Assembly (NCBI GenBank): GCA_900549015.1
Contig: URMH01000030.1
Coordinates: 1 to 30,440, forward strand
Direction: 5' to 3'
Origin: an uncultured Blautia sp.
GTDB lineage: Bacteria; Bacillota; Clostridia; Lachnospirales; Lachnospiraceae
Length of the DNA stretch: 30,440 nt
The notes beneath the pieces were generated by a model. It was not told the DNA's origin, searched no databases, and saw only the letters and a list, made by a program, of their open reading frames with translations. Below are positions 24,017-30,440 of the stretch, in pieces (positions within the stretch are counted from its first letter, which is position 1; every line of letters starts with the position of its first letter). A program made the position numbers and the translations under genes.

Positions 24017-24793
24017 TTAATTTTTTCCAGATCTTTTTCTTTCTCTTCTTTCCCCATTCCCCTCTTTTGTTTCCTGTCTGTTTTTCCCGGGATTTCTGTT
24101 GCTTTTCCCGGAATCCTCAGTCTTTTCTCCCTGATATTCTTCTGCCAGTTCTCTGATCTGCCGCATGGTAAGTCCCTTCACATCTTCCGGCGTTATATCA
24201 GGATTCTTCGCCTTTACTTCCAGAAAGGCTCTGTATTTTCTCAGTGACAGCCCCGCTTTATGAGCATTTTCCACCTCTTCTCTTCCTGCTCCCGCACACT
24301 TCATATTTTTTTGCTCCGGAAGAAACTCTTCTATATTTTTTAATATTTCCTCATTTTTTTCCTCATCTTTTCCGGCTACCGTGATCAAAAGAAGCTCCTC
24401 GTTATCCATGCACTCTTTCACACACTCTGTATACAGGATCTCCTCCAGCGCCTCTTTATAATCCAGAAATTTTACATCTGCTTCTTCTGCCAGATTTTCC
24501 CCGTCTTCATTGTACCCTTTCACAGAAATCACTCTGTCAAAAAAATTCAGATTTAATTCAAGCGAAGGATTTACGTCCACACTTATGACAGAAGCCTCTG
24601 TAAAATATAAGCGGTATCCTCCGACTCCTGTAAGCAGAAAAAGACAGCATATCATAGCCGTGATCCATTGATATGACACCTTTTTTTCCGGCCTTTTTTC
24701 ATTCCTTTTCTTTTCCAGAAACGCTTTTGTATTTCTTTTTAATTCTTCTTCTGCGTGAATCTCATCAAACGCTTCCCGTATCCGCTCATTCAA
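24017..24793 (-). CDS. RsgI-like anti-sigma factor (membrane)
   Basis: The 258-residue protein has a charged cytoplasmic N-terminus (1-40), one TM helix (about 43-62), then an extracytoplasmic domain with ASVISVDVNPSLELNLNFFD and VKGYNEDGE, the recognisable RsgI-type middle domain. The tail is rich in Glu/Lys/Asn. It presumably holds the adjacent ECF sigma factor at the membrane. Translation starts at TTG 24793, with GGAGGTGA 6 nt upstream, and overlaps the sigma TGA by 3 nt, so it is normally coupled to sigma translation. Because the sigma gene carries a stop codon at residue 59, coupling may be weakened here. Confidence 0.85.
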   Translation of the reverse strand: MNERIREAFDEIHAEEELKRNTKAFLEKKRNEKRPEKKVSYQWITAMICCLFLLTGVGGYRLYFTEASVISVDVNPSLELNLNFFDRVISVKGYNEDGENLAEEADVKFLDYKEALEEILYTECVKECMDNEELLLITVAGKDEEKNEEILKNIEEFLPEQKNMKCAGAGREEVENAHKAGLSLRKYRAFLEVKAKNPDITPEDVKGLTMRQIRELAEEYQGEKTEDSGKSNRNPGKNRQETKEGNGERRERKRSGKN

Positions 24794-25269
24794 CTTCCGT
24801 CACCTCCCAGTTTTTCCGCCAGAAGTTTCCTGGCGCGGTTCAGATATGTATACACTGTGTTTACATTTTTCCCGAGTATCTTACTGTTTTCTCCCGCTGT
24901 ATACCCCTCATAATAATGAAGGTAAACTACATTTTTATATTTTGACGGAAGGGAAAGCACAGCTTCCAGGACTTCTCTGTTCTCTGTTTTTTCCTCTTCG
25001 CCACACTCTGAAATTTCCTCAAGGGGAACTGTGTTTTTTCGAAAAAAATCCCGCAGAAGATCTCTGCAGACATTTGTGGCAACGCGTATCAGCTATGCCT
25101 TCTCGTGTTCTTCACTTTCAAAAACAACAGAACTCAGGGCATATTTCAAAAACACGTTCTGAAATATGTCCTGAGTATCGTCGTAATTTTCCAAATGCAG
25201 TATGCAGATTCTTCGGATCATATCTGCATACTGCTCCACTGCTCTGTTTACTTTCTGTTCACTTCGCAT
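24790..25269 (-). pseudogene. ECF-type RNA polymerase sigma factor interrupted by an amber codon
   Basis: From ATG 25269 (GGAGAG 6 nt upstream) the frame encodes a normal-sized sigma factor of 159 codons, with one in-frame TAG at 25095-25093 (codon 59). Before it: MRRICILH-like region 2 and DDTQDIFQNVFLKYA. After it: LIRVATNVCRDLLRDFF, LPSKYKNVVYLHYYEGYTAGE and NVNTVYTYLNRARKLLAEKL, i.e. regions 2-4. In homologues the residue in this place (EKAxLIRV) is Trp, so a single TGG-to-TAG change explains it. No other defect is seen, so the event is recent, suppressed, or a sequencing error. The gene overlaps its neighbours on both sides. Confidence 0.88.
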
Positions 25270-25523
25270 CTGCGCTCTCCGGTTTTACAAAATTTACCTC
25301 TGCCGCATTTTTTCCCGGCTTTCTTTTCTGTATGGCAGTTATCACAGATTCCATCTCCGTCCTCGTCAGCAAAAGCTCTGTTTTCATCTGTATAGACACA
25401 TACATTCTCACAATTTTCTCTGTACGCTCTCTGACGATGCCCTCTTCCCGCTGCAAAAGCGGACGTACTTCCTGCCTCCAATACAAGAACACCTGTTAAT
25501 AAAATTACTGCTGCTTTTTTCAT
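25248..25523 (-). CDS. small secreted Cys-rich protein with an EF-hand-like loop
   Basis: The 91-residue protein has a clear Sec signal peptide (MKKAAVILLTGVLVLEAG then cleavage near AFA-AG). The mature part contains VYTDENRAFADEDGDGICDNCH, represented by the core DEDGDGICDNC, an Asp-rich calcium-binding-type loop, plus six further Cys/His-rich positions. ATG 25523 is 9 nt after AGGAGG; ATG 25529 is too close to it. Its 3' end overlaps the sigma-factor start by 22 nt, so it heads the sigma/anti-sigma operon and may be the signal or target of that system. Binding of a metal is an inference. Confidence 0.75.
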   Translation of the reverse strand: MKKAAVILLTGVLVLEAGSTSAFAAGRGHRQRAYRENCENVCVYTDENRAFADEDGDGICDNCHTEKKAGKKCGRGKFCKTGERRCEVNRK

Positions 25524-25545
25524 AATCATTTTCCTCCTGAATTTC

Positions 25546-25565
25546 AAAAACGCTCCAGCGTTTTT
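25546..25565 (-). terminator. hairpin terminator downstream of glyA
   Basis: AAAAACGC and GCGTTTTT flank a 4-nt loop, giving a symmetric stem (25546-25565) that can end transcription in either direction. It lies 58 nt past the glyA stop and only 8 nt before the ribosome site of the next minus-strand gene. Confidence 0.7.
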
Positions 25566-25574
25566 CCTGTTTCA
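25547..25574 (-). promoter_or_regulatory. candidate ECF-type promoter for the sigma/anti-sigma operon
   Basis: On the minus strand TGAAAC (25569-25574), a 16-nt spacer and CGTTTT (25547-25552) resemble the GAAC/CGTC-type elements of ECF sigma factors. Transcription would start near 25540, about 17 nt before the ATG at 25523. The element overlaps the glyA terminator hairpin. Confidence 0.4.
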
Positions 25575-25623
25575 CTTATAATACGATTGAAACCGGCAAA
25601 TCCATTCATTGGAAAAAAATTTT

Positions 25624-26859
25624 TTATGCGTTCAAAGGATATTTTTCTGTCAGCTCTTTTACAATGGCAGATGCTCTTTCCTTATCTTTCTCTTTTAACA
25701 TAACAGAAATGGCTTCTGCAATCTTATCCATATCTTCTGTATTCATTCCCCTTGATGTGACGGCTGCTGTTCCGAGACGTACGCCGCTTGTGACGAAAGG
25801 TGACTGCGGGTCGTTTGGAATGGCGTTTTTATTGCATGTGATATTGACCTCGTCCAGAAGATTCTCCATCTCTTTTCCGGTAACGCCAAGGCTTCGAAGA
25901 TCCACCAGCATCAGGTGATTGTCTGTTCCTCCTGATACAATATCTACGCCGCGCTTTTTCAGTCCCTCACAGAGAGCCTTCGCATTTTCCACCACGCGCT
26001 TTCCATACTCCTGAAACTCCGGCTCCAGCGCCTCCTTAAAGCATACGGCTTTTGCCGCGATCACGTGCATAAGAGGACCGCCCTGGGTTCCCGGAAATAC
26101 TGCTTTGTTGAAATTAAATTTCTTTGCGTTTTCCGCGCTGCTTAAAATCAGTCCGCCTCTTGGACCTCTCAAGGTCTTATGTGTGGTGGTCGTCGTCACA
26201 TCTGCATAAGGAATAGGGCTTGGATGCTGTCCTGTTGCCACAAGTCCCGCAATATGCGCCATATCCACCATCAGATATGCCCCCACCTCATCTGCAATTT
26301 CCCGGAATTTTTTAAAATCTATGATTCGTGCATACGCACTTGCACCAGCCACAATAAGTTTCGGCTTACACTCTCTTGCAATACGTCTTACTTCCTCATA
26401 ATCAATTACGCCCCCATCATTTACCCCATAAGAAACTGCGTGAAAATAATTTCCAGACATATTCGCTGCGCTTCCATGTGTCAGATGTCCCCCGTGATTT
26501 AAGTCCATTCCAAGCACAGTATCTCCCGGCTTCAGCATGGCATAAAAAACTGCCATATTTGCCTGCGCGCCGGAATGTGGCTGTACATTTGCATACTCAC
26601 AGTGAAACAGCTTTTTTGCCCGTTCGATAGCAAGACGTTCCACTTCATCCACACATACGCATCCTCCATAAAAACGCTTTCCCGGATAGCCTTCCGCATA
26701 TTTATTTGTAAGCGGACTTCCCATAGAAGCCATAACCGCCTTACTTACCCAGTTCTCAGATGCAATCAGCTCAATATGAGAATTTTGTCTTTTTATCTCC
26801 GCCTGAATACAATCTGCAATTTCTTTATCCACCTTTTCAATTTCCTCAAATCCGTACAT
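25624..26859 (-). CDS. glyA: serine hydroxymethyltransferase
   Basis: The 411-residue PLP enzyme has the signature THKTLRGPRGG with the Schiff-base Lys, plus IELIASENWVSKAV near the N-terminus and SGAQANMAVFYAML. It converts serine and tetrahydrofolate to glycine and methylene-tetrahydrofolate in one-carbon metabolism. The length is standard. CAGGAGGGCAGG precedes the ATG, and a perfect consensus promoter lies about 30 nt upstream, so strong constitutive expression is expected. It appears monocistronic, ending at the hairpin at 25546-25565. Confidence 0.98.
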   Translation of the reverse strand: MYGFEEIEKVDKEIADCIQAEIKRQNSHIELIASENWVSKAVMASMGSPLTNKYAEGYPGKRFYGGCVCVDEVERLAIERAKKLFHCEYANVQPHSGAQANMAVFYAMLKPGDTVLGMDLNHGGHLTHGSAANMSGNYFHAVSYGVNDGGVIDYEEVRRIARECKPKLIVAGASAYARIIDFKKFREIADEVGAYLMVDMAHIAGLVATGQHPSPIPYADVTTTTTHKTLRGPRGGLILSSAENAKKFNFNKAVFPGTQGGPLMHVIAAKAVCFKEALEPEFQEYGKRVVENAKALCEGLKKRGVDIVSGGTDNHLMLVDLRSLGVTGKEMENLLDEVNITCNKNAIPNDPQSPFVTSGVRLGTAAVTSRGMNTEDMDKIAEAISVMLKEKDKERASAIVKELTEKYPLNA

Positions 26860-26889
26860 AGTTCCTGCCCTCCTGGTTTTATTACGTTG

Positions 26890-26918
26890 ATTATATCGGA
26901 TTCTCTTACATGTGTCAA
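26890..26918 (-). promoter_or_regulatory. consensus sigma-A promoter of glyA
   Basis: On the minus strand TTGACA (26913-26918), a 17-nt spacer (26896-26912) and TATAAT (26890-26895) match the consensus at all twelve positions. The 5' leader would be about 24 nt, so there is no room for a riboswitch. Confidence 0.9.
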
Positions 26919-26997
26919 CGAGAAAAAGACAAATGTCCGTATATAAAACACTTTTATTGTTTTATCACTTTAATACTGTGATTTTTTCAAATATTTC

Positions 26998-27026
26998 TTG
27001 CAAACACATTAAAAATATGATAGTAT
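26998..27026 (+). promoter_or_regulatory. sigma-A promoter of tRNA-Phe
   Basis: TTGCAA (26998-27003), a 17-nt spacer and TAGTAT (27021-27026) lie 26 nt upstream of the tRNA 5' end. The rest of 26919-26997 is AT-rich and I see nothing else in it. Confidence 0.7.
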
Positions 27027-27052
27027 AACTTGTGTGGCAATTTGCCATATAT

Positions 27053-27125
<73 letters not shown>

Positions 27126-27142
27126 CTGCCAGACGGCTATCT

Positions 27143-27171
27143 CCCACAACACATCGTTGTGGGATTTTTTT
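27143..27171 (+). terminator. intrinsic terminator after tRNA-Phe
   Basis: CCCACAAC (27143-27150) and GTTGTGGG (27156-27163) form an 8-bp stem with a 5-nt loop, followed by a run of seven T (27165-27171). It lies only 26 nt before the next gene's ATG. Confidence 0.9.
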
Positions 27172-27197
27172 ATACTCCAAGGAAAGGACGTACCAAA

Positions 27198-28478
27198 ATG
27201 AACGATTTTAAAATGGAAACAAAATGTCTTCATGCCGGTTATACCCCTGCAAAGGGCGAACCCTGCGCAGTTCCTATCTGCCAGAGCACAACCTTCAAAT
27301 ACGACACAACCGACGAAATGGGACAGCTTTTTGACTTAAAAGCCGAAGGATATTTCTACACACGCCTTCAGAATCCTACAAATGACGCAGTTGCTGCAAA
27401 AATTGCAGCTCTGGAAGGCGGAGTTGCAGCTCTTCTTACTTCTTCCGGACAGGCGGCAAACTTCTACGCTGTCTTTAATATCTGCGAAGCAGGCGATCAC
27501 GTAGTTGCCGCCTCCACCATTTACGGCGGAACCTTCAACCTTCTTGCAGTTACCTTCAAAAAACTTGGTATTGACTGCACCTTTGTGGACACAGATGCAA
27601 GCGAAGAAGAAATCGCAAAAGCTTTCCGCCCGAACACAAAAGTTCTTTTTGCAGAAACCATTGCAAACCCGGCTCTTGTTGTTCTTGATATTGAAAAATT
27701 TGCACACGCAGCCCACAGCCACGGCGTTCCTCTTATTGTTGACAATACCTTTGCCACACCGGTAAACTGCCGTCCATTCGAGTGGGGCGCTGACATTGTA
27801 ACCCACTCCACCACAAAATATATGGACGGACATGCCGTTCAGGTAGGCGGAGCGATTGTAGACAGCGGAAACTTTGACTGGGACGTTTACGGTCATAAAT
27901 ACCACGGTCTTACAGAGCCGGACGAATCTTATCACGGCGTTGTATACACAAAGCAGTTTGGAAAAAAAGCCTACATCACAAAAGCAACCTCACAGCTTAT
28001 GCGCGATCTTGGCTCCATTCCTTCTCCGATGAACTGCTTTCTTTTAAATCTCGGTCTGGAAACCCTTCCTCTCCGTGTGGAGCGCCACTGCTTCAACGCT
28101 CAGAAGGTTGCAGAATTTTTAAATGCTCACGAAAAAGTAAGCTCTGTAAATTATGCAGGACTTCCAGGTGATAAATATCATGAGCTTGCAAAAAAATATA
28201 TGCCAAATGGAACCTGCGGCGTAATCTCCTTTGAATTAAAGGGCGGAAGAGACGCTGCCGTCCGCTTTATGGACAGCCTTGAGCTTGCAAATATCGCAAC
28301 GCACGTTGCGGCATCAAAGACTATGGTTCTCCACCCGGCAAGCCATACGCATCGCCAGATGAACGATGCACAGCTTGCGGAAGCAGGCGTTTCTCCCGGA
28401 ATGATCCGCCTTTCCATCGGAATCGAGAACGTGGACGACATTATAGACGACCTGAAAAAAGCGCTGGAAAACGCATAA
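27198..28478 (+). CDS. metY: O-acetylhomoserine sulfhydrylase/aminocarboxypropyltransferase (Cys/Met metabolism PLP enzyme)
   Basis: The 426-residue enzyme belongs to the Cys/Met metabolism PLP family. The Schiff-base Lys is K207 in THSTTKYMDGH; GYFYTRLQNPTNDAV and LLTSSGQAANFYAV are the other signatures. The length (about 425) and the sequence HKYHGLTEPDESYHGVVY favour O-acetylhomoserine sulfhydrylase over cystathionine gamma-synthase (about 380). It makes homocysteine from O-acetylhomoserine and sulfide. ATG 27198 follows AAAGGA; the open frame further upstream runs through the tRNA and is not coding. No S-box or T-box fits in the 26 nt after the tRNA terminator, so its promoter is unclear (TATACT at 27171-27176 is the only -10 candidate). 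Confidence 0.94.
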   Translation: MNDFKMETKCLHAGYTPAKGEPCAVPICQSTTFKYDTTDEMGQLFDLKAEGYFYTRLQNPTNDAVAAKIAALEGGVAALLTSSGQAANFYAVFNICEAGDHVVAASTIYGGTFNLLAVTFKKLGIDCTFVDTDASEEEIAKAFRPNTKVLFAETIANPALVVLDIEKFAHAAHSHGVPLIVDNTFATPVNCRPFEWGADIVTHSTTKYMDGHAVQVGGAIVDSGNFDWDVYGHKYHGLTEPDESYHGVVYTKQFGKKAYITKATSQLMRDLGSIPSPMNCFLLNLGLETLPLRVERHCFNAQKVAEFLNAHEKVSSVNYAGLPGDKYHELAKKYMPNGTCGVISFELKGGRDAAVRFMDSLELANIATHVAASKTMVLHPASHTHRQMNDAQLAEAGVSPGMIRLSIGIENVDDIIDDLKKALENA

Positions 28479-28486
28479 AATAAAAA

Positions 28487-28528
28487 GGCAGAGGAAATAT
28501 ACTCTTTGTATGTTCTCCTCTGTCTTTT
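28487..28528. terminator. bidirectional terminator between metY and the 3D-domain gene
   Basis: GGCAGAGGA (28487-28495) pairs with TCCTCTGTC (28516-28524), with further ATAC/GTAT pairing inside. It is followed by TTTT on the plus strand and by TTTTTATTTT on the minus strand, so it can serve both convergent genes. Confidence 0.8.
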
Positions 28529-28556
28529 CTGATACTCGGATCTGTTCACCTTATTT

Positions 28557-29735
28557 TTACTGTATCAGATATACATCTGTATAATACACGCCCTTGCTTT
28601 CGCCCTCTTCATGGCTTGCAACGTAAATATCAATACAGTTTGTCTTGATCGCTCCGCCGCAGTCCTCCGCCACGTAAACCTGACCGTTTATCACAACCTG
28701 CGAACCATAGGGGATCTGAGAGGGGTCTACTGCAATAGTATGATTTGTCGTTGCCGTCACTCCTGTGGAAGTGATCCCATTCGCCCAGGGACCGCAGCAA
28801 ATACTGCACGGACAGTAATGCGTGATGCGGAAGGTTCCAAGTGGCTTTAAAGATGCGTCTGAAGAAACGGCAACCGGAGTTCCTATCTGCACGCCGTCTA
28901 TCACGCCTTCCACTCCTCCTGCAGAAACAACGCCGTCTACCGCCTCCGCAAAAATACCGCTTCCTTCGCTTTTTGAAATCACGCCTGCCGAAGCATCGGC
29001 AACCTGCACCGCCTCTTTCTCATCAGCTTCCGTCTGCTCCTCTTTTGCATTTCCTTCCTGACGCTTCTTTTCCTGCTGCTTTTTATCATCTTCCACCGCA
29101 TTTACAATCTTATCAGAAGCGCCCTTATCCTCCTGCCCTTCCAGAACATTAGTGGGGATATAGCCGTTCTTTTCGTTTCCTTTTTCGTCAAGGTACACGA
29201 TCCTGCTCCATATATCATCGATTTTTGCAGTCCGCCGGACTTCGTCCATTTCCAGGAGTTCTCCTACTACCTGTCCGTCTTTTTTTCCGGGAAAATCCAG
29301 AATGTCGCAGTCCTTTGCCGCCGTTACCTCCTCGTCCACCTCCACTACGCTTGTTTCTTCACTTAATGCAGTATCCTGAATATAACCCAAAATCCTGCTG
29401 CCATTTTCATCTTCACAGTATGCCTTGCTCCAGCCATTATCGCATACTGCCATCCTGGAAATCTCTGTTCCAAGAAGAACCGTTCCAAGAGCCTTTCCCT
29501 TTTCTCCCGGCATACTTCTCACAGTCGTTTCTTTTACGGTAACATACGCTTTATCTTCTTTCGCAAGTACCTGCACTTCATTTCCCTCTCCGTCCTCTAC
29601 AGAAAAACCTTTCTCCGGTTTCTCCTCCTTTTTATAGGAAGCTTCTGCCTCGTGATACCCAGATACTCCGGCAAATACCGGAACCGCAATAAAAAACGAA
29701 GCGCAGATACACATTGCTGTCATTAATTTTTTCAT
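28557..29735 (-). CDS. secreted SH3b-like and 3D-domain protein
   Basis: The 392-residue protein has a signal peptide (about 1-23), two SH3-like repeats (about 62-125 and 134-198), a Glu/Lys-rich linker (about 200-250), and a C-terminal 3D domain (about 300-392) with the three Asp positions D337 (AVDPSQIPYG), D358 (AEDCGG) and D369 (CIDIYV). 3D domains have a double-psi beta-barrel related to MltA/RlpA and are linked to cell-wall remodelling. Cys residues at 308, 310, 313, 314, 359 and 367 are unusual for a secreted protein and may form disulfides. ATG 29735 follows AGGAGGAG; the upstream GTG is not needed. It has its own promoter. Confidence 0.9.
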   Translation of the reverse strand: MKKLMTAMCICASFFIAVPVFAGVSGYHEAEASYKKEEKPEKGFSVEDGEGNEVQVLAKEDKAYVTVKETTVRSMPGEKGKALGTVLLGTEISRMAVCDNGWSKAYCEDENGSRILGYIQDTALSEETSVVEVDEEVTAAKDCDILDFPGKKDGQVVGELLEMDEVRRTAKIDDIWSRIVYLDEKGNEKNGYIPTNVLEGQEDKGASDKIVNAVEDDKKQQEKKRQEGNAKEEQTEADEKEAVQVADASAGVISKSEGSGIFAEAVDGVVSAGGVEGVIDGVQIGTPVAVSSDASLKPLGTFRITHYCPCSICCGPWANGITSTGVTATTNHTIAVDPSQIPYGSQVVINGQVYVAEDCGGAIKTNCIDIYVASHEEGESKGVYYTDVYLIQ

Positions 29736-29773
29736 CAAAAAAACTCCTCCTGTCACTCTCTGCCTGTGACTGT

Positions 29774-29802
29774 ATCATAGCACACCCCTGTTTCTTTTTC
29801 AA
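29774..29802 (-). promoter_or_regulatory. sigma-A promoter of the 3D-domain gene
   Basis: On the minus strand TTGAAA (29797-29802), a 17-nt spacer and TATGAT (29774-29779). Transcription would start about 32 nt before the ATG. Confidence 0.75.
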
Positions 29803-29852
29803 TTTTCCTCTGTGGATTTAGAGTTTTTTAAGAATTATGAACCATAAAAAAC

Positions 29853-29881
29853 TTCACAAATACCAGATTTCACGTTACAAT
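29853..29881 (+). promoter_or_regulatory. sigma-A promoter of the lysozyme-like gene, directly abutting its ATG
   Basis: TTCACA (29853-29858), a 17-nt spacer and TACAAT (29876-29881). Only six bases separate the -10 from the ATG at 29888, so the predicted first transcribed base is the A of that ATG. Confidence 0.6.
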
Positions 29882-29887
29882 AAACCC

Positions 29888-30440
29888 ATGAGTACAAAAG
29901 ATATTTCCAACAAAGAACGACGAAACAAACAGAGACAGAAGGAACGGGAACAGCAGGTGATCCGCCAGAAAATGTTTCTTGGCACTGCCGCCCTTATCCT
30001 TTTATTTCTCATATGGAAGCTATTCTTCAGTAATCCCGGAGATGTTGGCTTACAACCTGTAAATTCCGCCTGTGAAGCCTACAGAAGCCAGATAGAAGAA
30101 ACTGCCTCCGCCTACGGCATGACGGAATATGCTGACCTGATCCTCGCCCTTATGATGCAGGAAAGCTCCGGGCAGGGACCTGACGTCATGCAGTCCTCGG
30201 AAGGCGCGTTTAACACCTTATACCCTCAGGTTCCCGGTGGGATCACAGACGTTTCCTACTCTATTCAGTGCGGCATACAGGAATTAAAATACTCTATGGA
30301 TAAAGCCGGTGTCAAAAGCCCTACGGATTTTAAGAATATCCGCCTTGCGCTGCAGGGATATAATTTTGGAGCAGATTCCTATTTTTCTTATCTTGAGGAT
30401 AATAATATTACTTCCTGGAGTTGTGAATCTGCCAAAGAAT
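29888..30440 (+). CDS. lysozyme-like membrane-anchored protein (CwlT-type), partial at right edge
   Basis: The visible 184 residues have a strongly basic cytoplasmic N-terminus (about 1-27), one TM helix (about 30-47) and an extracytoplasmic lysozyme-like domain. Glu in LALMMQESSGQGPD is the likely catalytic residue, and LALQGYNFGADSYFSYL is the conserved C-terminal motif of the CwlT/bacteriophage-lysozyme-like family, which cuts peptidoglycan glycan strands. No stop is reached, so a second peptidase domain beyond the edge is possible. There is no ribosome site before the ATG at 29888. The next in-frame ATG, 28 codons on, would lose the basic tail. Confidence 0.87.
   Translation, partial: MSTKDISNKERRNKQRQKEREQQVIRQKMFLGTAALILLFLIWKLFFSNPGDVGLQPVNSACEAYRSQIEETASAYGMTEYADLILALMMQESSGQGPDVMQSSEGAFNTLYPQVPGGITDVSYSIQCGIQELKYSMDKAGVKSPTDFKNIRLALQGYNFGADSYFSYLEDNNITSWSCESAKE

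Noticed and set aside
24846..25525. Plus-strand open frames across the sigma-factor locus (up to 217 codons)
   Set aside because: They are antisense to the sigma and secreted-protein frames, have Cys/Phe/Leu-rich shadow composition and no ribosome site.

Overview
The window looks like part of a chromosome from a low-to-mid GC Firmicute of class Clostridia, most likely family Lachnospiraceae. The reasons are the protein styles (MutS2, YhaM, DUF4080-type B12 radical SAM protein, YjdF, RsgI-type anti-sigma factor, a NADPH-motif-poor TrxB-like flavoprotein), strong AGGAGG ribosome sites and near-consensus sigma-A promoters. This assignment is by pattern recognition; no database was searched. No rRNA, transposase, integrase, prophage or CRISPR array was seen. 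No gene-free gap exceeds about 200 bases.

Layout. 1-2352 (minus): yhaM-like exoribonuclease followed by rlmD-like 23S rRNA methyltransferase, which runs off the left edge. 2529-7034 (plus): mutS2 and a two-component system. 7036-8763 (minus): adenine deaminase, tail to tail with the kinase gene. 8893-12848 (minus): a small flavodoxin-fold protein and a large PAS/GGDEF/EAL c-di-GMP protein. 12941-16420 (minus): an overlapping operon of tyrosine phosphatase, B12-binding radical SAM protein, a 34-residue membrane peptide, an AIR-synthase C-domain protein and trmL, closed by a clear terminator. 16470-18081 (minus): two GNAT acetyltransferases and yjdF with a structured leader that looks like the yjdF riboswitch. 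18272-19309 (minus): AT-rich accessory patch with a frameshifted hypothetical gene and a gene holding three copies of a 51-bp repeat. 19494-22678 (plus): DUF3784 membrane protein, GNAT-methyltransferase fusion, membrane M23 peptidase, Crp/Fnr regulator. 22709-23937 (minus): trxB-like and trxA. 24017-25523 (minus): secreted Cys-rich protein, ECF sigma gene interrupted by an amber codon, RsgI-like anti-sigma factor. 25624-26859 (minus): glyA. 27053-27125: tRNA-Phe. 27198-28478 (plus): O-acetylhomoserine sulfhydrylase. 28557-29735 (minus): secreted SH3b/3D-domain protein. 29888 to the right edge (plus): lysozyme-like membrane-anchored protein.

Most of the window is ordinary housekeeping. The points that most deserve a second look are: the single in-frame amber codon in the ECF sigma gene; a candidate CRP-type operator placed near -41 of a likely trxB promoter, beside a regulator gene whose recognition helix carries the matching CRP residues; a thioredoxin-reductase homologue lacking the usual NADPH signature; the GNAT-methyltransferase fusion with an internal ribosome site; the small membrane peptide in the radical-SAM operon; and the 51-bp in-frame triplication. 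I did not find a convincing wholly new multi-gene system.
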